From Calditrichia bacterium (GTDB taxonomy: Bacteria; Calditrichota; Calditrichia; RBG-13-44-9; J075): a stretch of 64,000 nt of DNA. Position numbers and translations under genes: made by a program. The notes under the pieces are model-generated. The model ran no database searches and was not told the DNA's origin. It saw nothing but the letters and a program-made list of their open reading frames with translations. The stretch covers positions 96,829-160,828 of the forward strand of contig JANQQU010000002.1 in assembly GCA_028284905.1 (NCBI GenBank), written 5' to 3'. The first letter of the stretch is position 1. Each line of letters begins with the position of its first letter. Positions 61,965 through 64,000 of this stretch are shown here, one piece after another.

Positions 61965-62858
61965 ATGAAAACCTTATTTTTTTATCTCACCTTTTCCCTA
62001 GCAGCAATGATGACGCTGTCCGCAGCGCCTCGCGATGACGGCGACGAGCAAAGTAAACTGAAGAAATCCGTAGACATTACCAGCGAGAAATCTATTTTCG
62101 CTAAAGTCAAAGTAAATAATGGCCTGGTCTATCTTAATCAGGCGAGCACCTCCCAGGCATTTGCCGGTGAATTCCTCTTTACAGAAAGACCCCCGCTGGT
62201 TTCTTATGAAGTCGTCGGCGACGAAGGGCGGCTTTCCGTGAAGTTCACGAAAAAGAGCGGTAAAAACCGCGATGGCAATGATGACGATGGCATTTCTGTC
62301 GATTGGGACGATCGCTATAACAATGAATGCTATCTGAACTTTACCGACCAACTACCGCTGGATCTGCAGATGGATCTCGGATTTATCAAAGGCGACCTCG
62401 ATTTCGGTGGCCTGCGCCTGGAAAACTGCGAAGTTAAAACTGCGGTCAGTGAAGCAAAAATTCAGTTTTCCAAACCGAACCGCATCCCGCTGCGCAACCT
62501 GGAGATCGAAAATGGTGTGGGCGATCTGACCGTGGAAGGCATTTGTAACGCCAATTTTGATGAATTCGATTTCGACGCTGGCGCCGGTTCCTACGAGCTA
62601 TCTTTTGACGGAGAATTAAAACGTGATGCCGAAGTCGATATCGAAATCGGTGTCGGGAAATTGGAAGTGTATATCCCGCGCAATGTTGGCGTTCGTGTAC
62701 GGGTGGAAAAATCTTTTCTCTCCAGCTTTGATATCGATGAAATCTACAAGAGCGACGACGACGAATATTACAACAAACACTGGAACACCGACAAGCCCAG
62801 CCTGGATATTTATATTGAATGCGGCGTTGCTACCGTCAGTGTTTATTGGCTCGATTGA
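61965..62858 (+). CDS. Exported toast-rack (DUF4097/LiaF-like) protein
   Basis: 297 residues with a signal peptide (to about LSAAP). The mature chain is a repetitive beta structure with alternating LRLENCEVKTAVSEAKIQF, LEIENGVGDLTVEG and IEIGVGKLEVYIPRNVGVRV segments, the parallel-strand pattern of DUF4097/LiaF 'toast-rack' domains. An Asp-rich loop lies at about residues 100-115. Function unknown; these domains often occur with ECF systems and PspC-type proteins. The ECF sigma factor just upstream may control it. AGGA precedes the ATG. Confidence 0.82.
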   Translation: MKTLFFYLTFSLAAMMTLSAAPRDDGDEQSKLKKSVDITSEKSIFAKVKVNNGLVYLNQASTSQAFAGEFLFTERPPLVSYEVVGDEGRLSVKFTKKSGKNRDGNDDDGISVDWDDRYNNECYLNFTDQLPLDLQMDLGFIKGDLDFGGLRLENCEVKTAVSEAKIQFSKPNRIPLRNLEIENGVGDLTVEGICNANFDEFDFDAGAGSYELSFDGELKRDAEVDIEIGVGKLEVYIPRNVGVRVRVEKSFLSSFDIDEIYKSDDDEYYNKHWNTDKPSLDIYIECGVATVSVYWLD

Positions 62859-62864
62859 TTTTGG

Positions 62865-62924
62865 ATTTAGGGTTGGCTCCGTAGAGAAAATTGATGAATT
62901 TTCTCTACGGAGCCAACCCTAAAT
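62865..62924. repeat. 28-bp-arm hairpin sharing its core with the 70-bp palindrome
   Basis: Arms 62865-62892 and 62897-62924 are exact complements with a GATG loop. The inner part (TAGAGAAAATT/AATTTTCTCTA) matches 52452-52475 almost exactly, but the outer arms (ATTTAGGGTTGGCTCC) are unrelated to those at 52429. It starts seven bases after the stop at 62858 and is likely a terminator. Confidence 0.88.
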
Positions 62925-63087
62925 TCGCACTCGAAAATCCCAAATCCCTCATAAAACCCCTCCTTTAAGATTTATCGCCTAAGAAACGAGATAGAAAACA
63001 CAACTATCCGCTTTATTTTCCCCAAATTTGGTGAAATTGGCAATGTCCGGAGCGACGGACGGAAAGTGTTATCTTTAGAGCTTTACA

Positions 63088-63807
63088 ATGAGTGATTACA
63101 GCAAAACCAAAGAAGAATTAATCGCGGAGCTGAATTTACTACGGGAAGAAGTTGCCCGCCTGAGAGAATTAAGCGAAGCAAGCGTCCATCGTCATCTGCA
63201 GTTTCAGAAAGTGCTGGAACTGGTACCAGATGCGATTGTCATCGTCAATGAGAAGGGCGAAATCATGCTCTCCAATGCCCGGGCAGAAACATTATTCGGG
63301 TATTCTCGCGAAGAGATGATCGGAAAAGCGATTGAGATGTTAATGCCGGAGCGTTTCCGTCAGTCACATCAGGAACACCGGCAGCATTATCAGGCGAAGC
63401 CTTATACGCGCGGAATGGGCGCTAACATCAATGAACTTCTCGGTCGTCGTAAAGATGGTAGTGAGTTCCCGGTAGAAATCAGCCTAAGCCCGATTGAAGC
63501 GGAAGACAGTATTTGGGTCTACAGCGCCATCCGCGATATCAGTAAGCGCAAAGACCTCGAATCCGACATTAGGAAAAGCATGCAAAAGCCCAACCTGACG
63601 GAGAAGGAACTGGCGATGCTGGAAGGTATTCTCTCCATCTGTTCTTCCTGCCACAAAATCCATGACGAAAGTGATGATGTCTGGAAAACGGTTGAGCAGT
63701 ATATCCTCGAACACTCCGATGCGGTTTTCAGTCATGGTATTTGCCCCACCTGTTTTAAGGAATTATACCCGCAATTTTATAAAGAGTATCTCGAGAACAA
63801 CCAATAA
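63088..63807 (+). CDS. PAS-domain protein with C-terminal four-Cys motif
   Basis: 239 residues. A short coiled coil (residues 8-35, leucine-rich) leads into a PAS domain (~40-155: LVPDAIVIVNEKGEIMLSNARAETLFGYSREEMIG, ending YSAIRDISKRK). The C-terminal ~55 residues carry CSSC (185-188) and CPTC (219-222) around HDESDDVWKTVEQYILEHSDAVFSHG. This module often closes PAS and response-regulator proteins and probably binds zinc. There is no kinase, cyclase or DNA-binding output. It may work as an adaptor or redox sensor in a signalling complex. Confidence 0.88.
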   Translation: MSDYSKTKEELIAELNLLREEVARLRELSEASVHRHLQFQKVLELVPDAIVIVNEKGEIMLSNARAETLFGYSREEMIGKAIEMLMPERFRQSHQEHRQHYQAKPYTRGMGANINELLGRRKDGSEFPVEISLSPIEAEDSIWVYSAIRDISKRKDLESDIRKSMQKPNLTEKELAMLEGILSICSSCHKIHDESDDVWKTVEQYILEHSDAVFSHGICPTCFKELYPQFYKEYLENNQ

Positions 63808-63822
63808 TTGCCGAACTACGTC

Positions 63823-63908
63823 AATGTCCAATTTTCAATAAAGAATTTCCAATGTCGAAGTGAAAGCTTATAAACTGGGTTTCTTTTTACTTCGATATTG
63901 GAAATTGG
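63823..63908. repeat. AATGTCCAATTTTCAAT inverted repeat
   Basis: AATGTCCAATTTTCAATAAA with GAATTTCCAATGTCGAAGT is mirrored by ACTTCGATATTGGAAATTGG, making a long imperfect stem after the PAS protein gene. Same word as 32838-32943. Confidence 0.65.
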
Positions 63909-63977
63909 GTAGTCACCCGTTTTTATGTTGTTTAATAAATTGTTATCTTACTCCCAAAACTTACATGGGAGGAAAAA

Positions 63978-64000
63978 GTGTCGGATTTAGGAAACCCGGG
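63978..64000 (+). CDS. Possible start of a further gene, cut by the window end
   Basis: GGGAGG is followed after five bases by GTG and an open frame reading MSDLGNPG up to the window end. A competing ATG at 63965 in another frame lacks a Shine-Dalgarno sequence. Only eight codons are visible, so this is tentative. Confidence 0.4.

Overview
The window reads as chromosomal DNA of a free-living Gram-negative bacterium of the FCB superphylum outside the classic Bacteroidetes, most like Calditrichota, KSB1 or Marinimicrobia-type lineages. The main reason is that six large exported proteins end in the same roughly 90-residue module. It opens with a YPNPFNP motif, contains a GQ(x)V..L stretch and an SG(I/L)Y.Y.L strand, and closes with a basic-hydrophobic tail such as KKMMLIK; this matches type-A C-terminal sorting domains. 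Other signs are FtsX-type orphan permeases, a DUF5916 outer-membrane protein, a BlaI/M56 pair and ECF sigma factors. Base composition looks balanced and even, with no phage or transposase genes. The phylum assignment is inference.

Layout. 1-5322 (+): a 5'-truncated hybrid sensor kinase, a HAD hydrolase and an exported M1 peptidase. 5398-12680 (-): an exported glycosidase-like protein, a lysozyme and tandem-repeat lipoprotein pair, an exported metallo-beta-lactamase-fold enzyme, an HD phosphohydrolase coupled to an FMN reductase, and an Lrp-type regulator. 12994-27694 (+): an M1 lipoprotein peptidase, a PQQ-propeller protein, a serine hydrolase-TPR protein, a small exported protein with a coiled-coil lipoprotein, an orphan FtsX permease, a BlaI-like repressor overlapping an M56 peptidase with an extracytoplasmic HEAT domain, and a DUF5916 barrel. 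27993-30186 (-): ECF sigma, zinc-finger anti-sigma and two Spy/CpxP-like proteins. 30303-35619 (+): DinB-like, lumazine-binding-like and DUF4230-like proteins, then PadR plus a prefix-domain FtsX permease. 35753-36901 (-): a GT4 glycosyltransferase. 37506-39527 (+): an amidohydrolase with a sorting domain. 39615-50453 (-): two paralogous giant beta-helix proteins flanking a cohesin-like protein; one giant ends in a dockerin-like pair. 50644-55518 (-): sppA, then a nucleoside-salvage set (nupC, tdk, udk) and tRNA-Cys and tRNA-Ala. 55719-60948 (-): two propeller-type exported proteins. 61168 to the end (+): an ECF sigma factor, an adhesin-like exported protein, a PAS/zinc-ribbon protein and the first codons of another gene.

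The most system-like locus is 22616-27694. A near-perfect palindrome (core TGCGAAAA/ATTTCGCA) flanks the consensus promoter of the BlaI-like gene on both sides and recurs, less perfectly, in the leader of the DUF5916 gene. This suggests one regulon: a repressor, a membrane protease that senses through a HEAT domain instead of a beta-lactam-binding domain, and an outer-membrane target.

The intergenic regions are a second theme. Many hold inverted repeats built from short recurring words, including an uninterrupted perfect 70-bp palindrome at 52429-52498. A sister hairpin at 62865-62924 shares its core but has unrelated, still perfectly self-complementary arms.

Everything here was read by eye from sequence. 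Family names rest on recognised motifs, not searches. Start sites were moved where a Shine-Dalgarno sequence or signal peptide pointed to an internal start.
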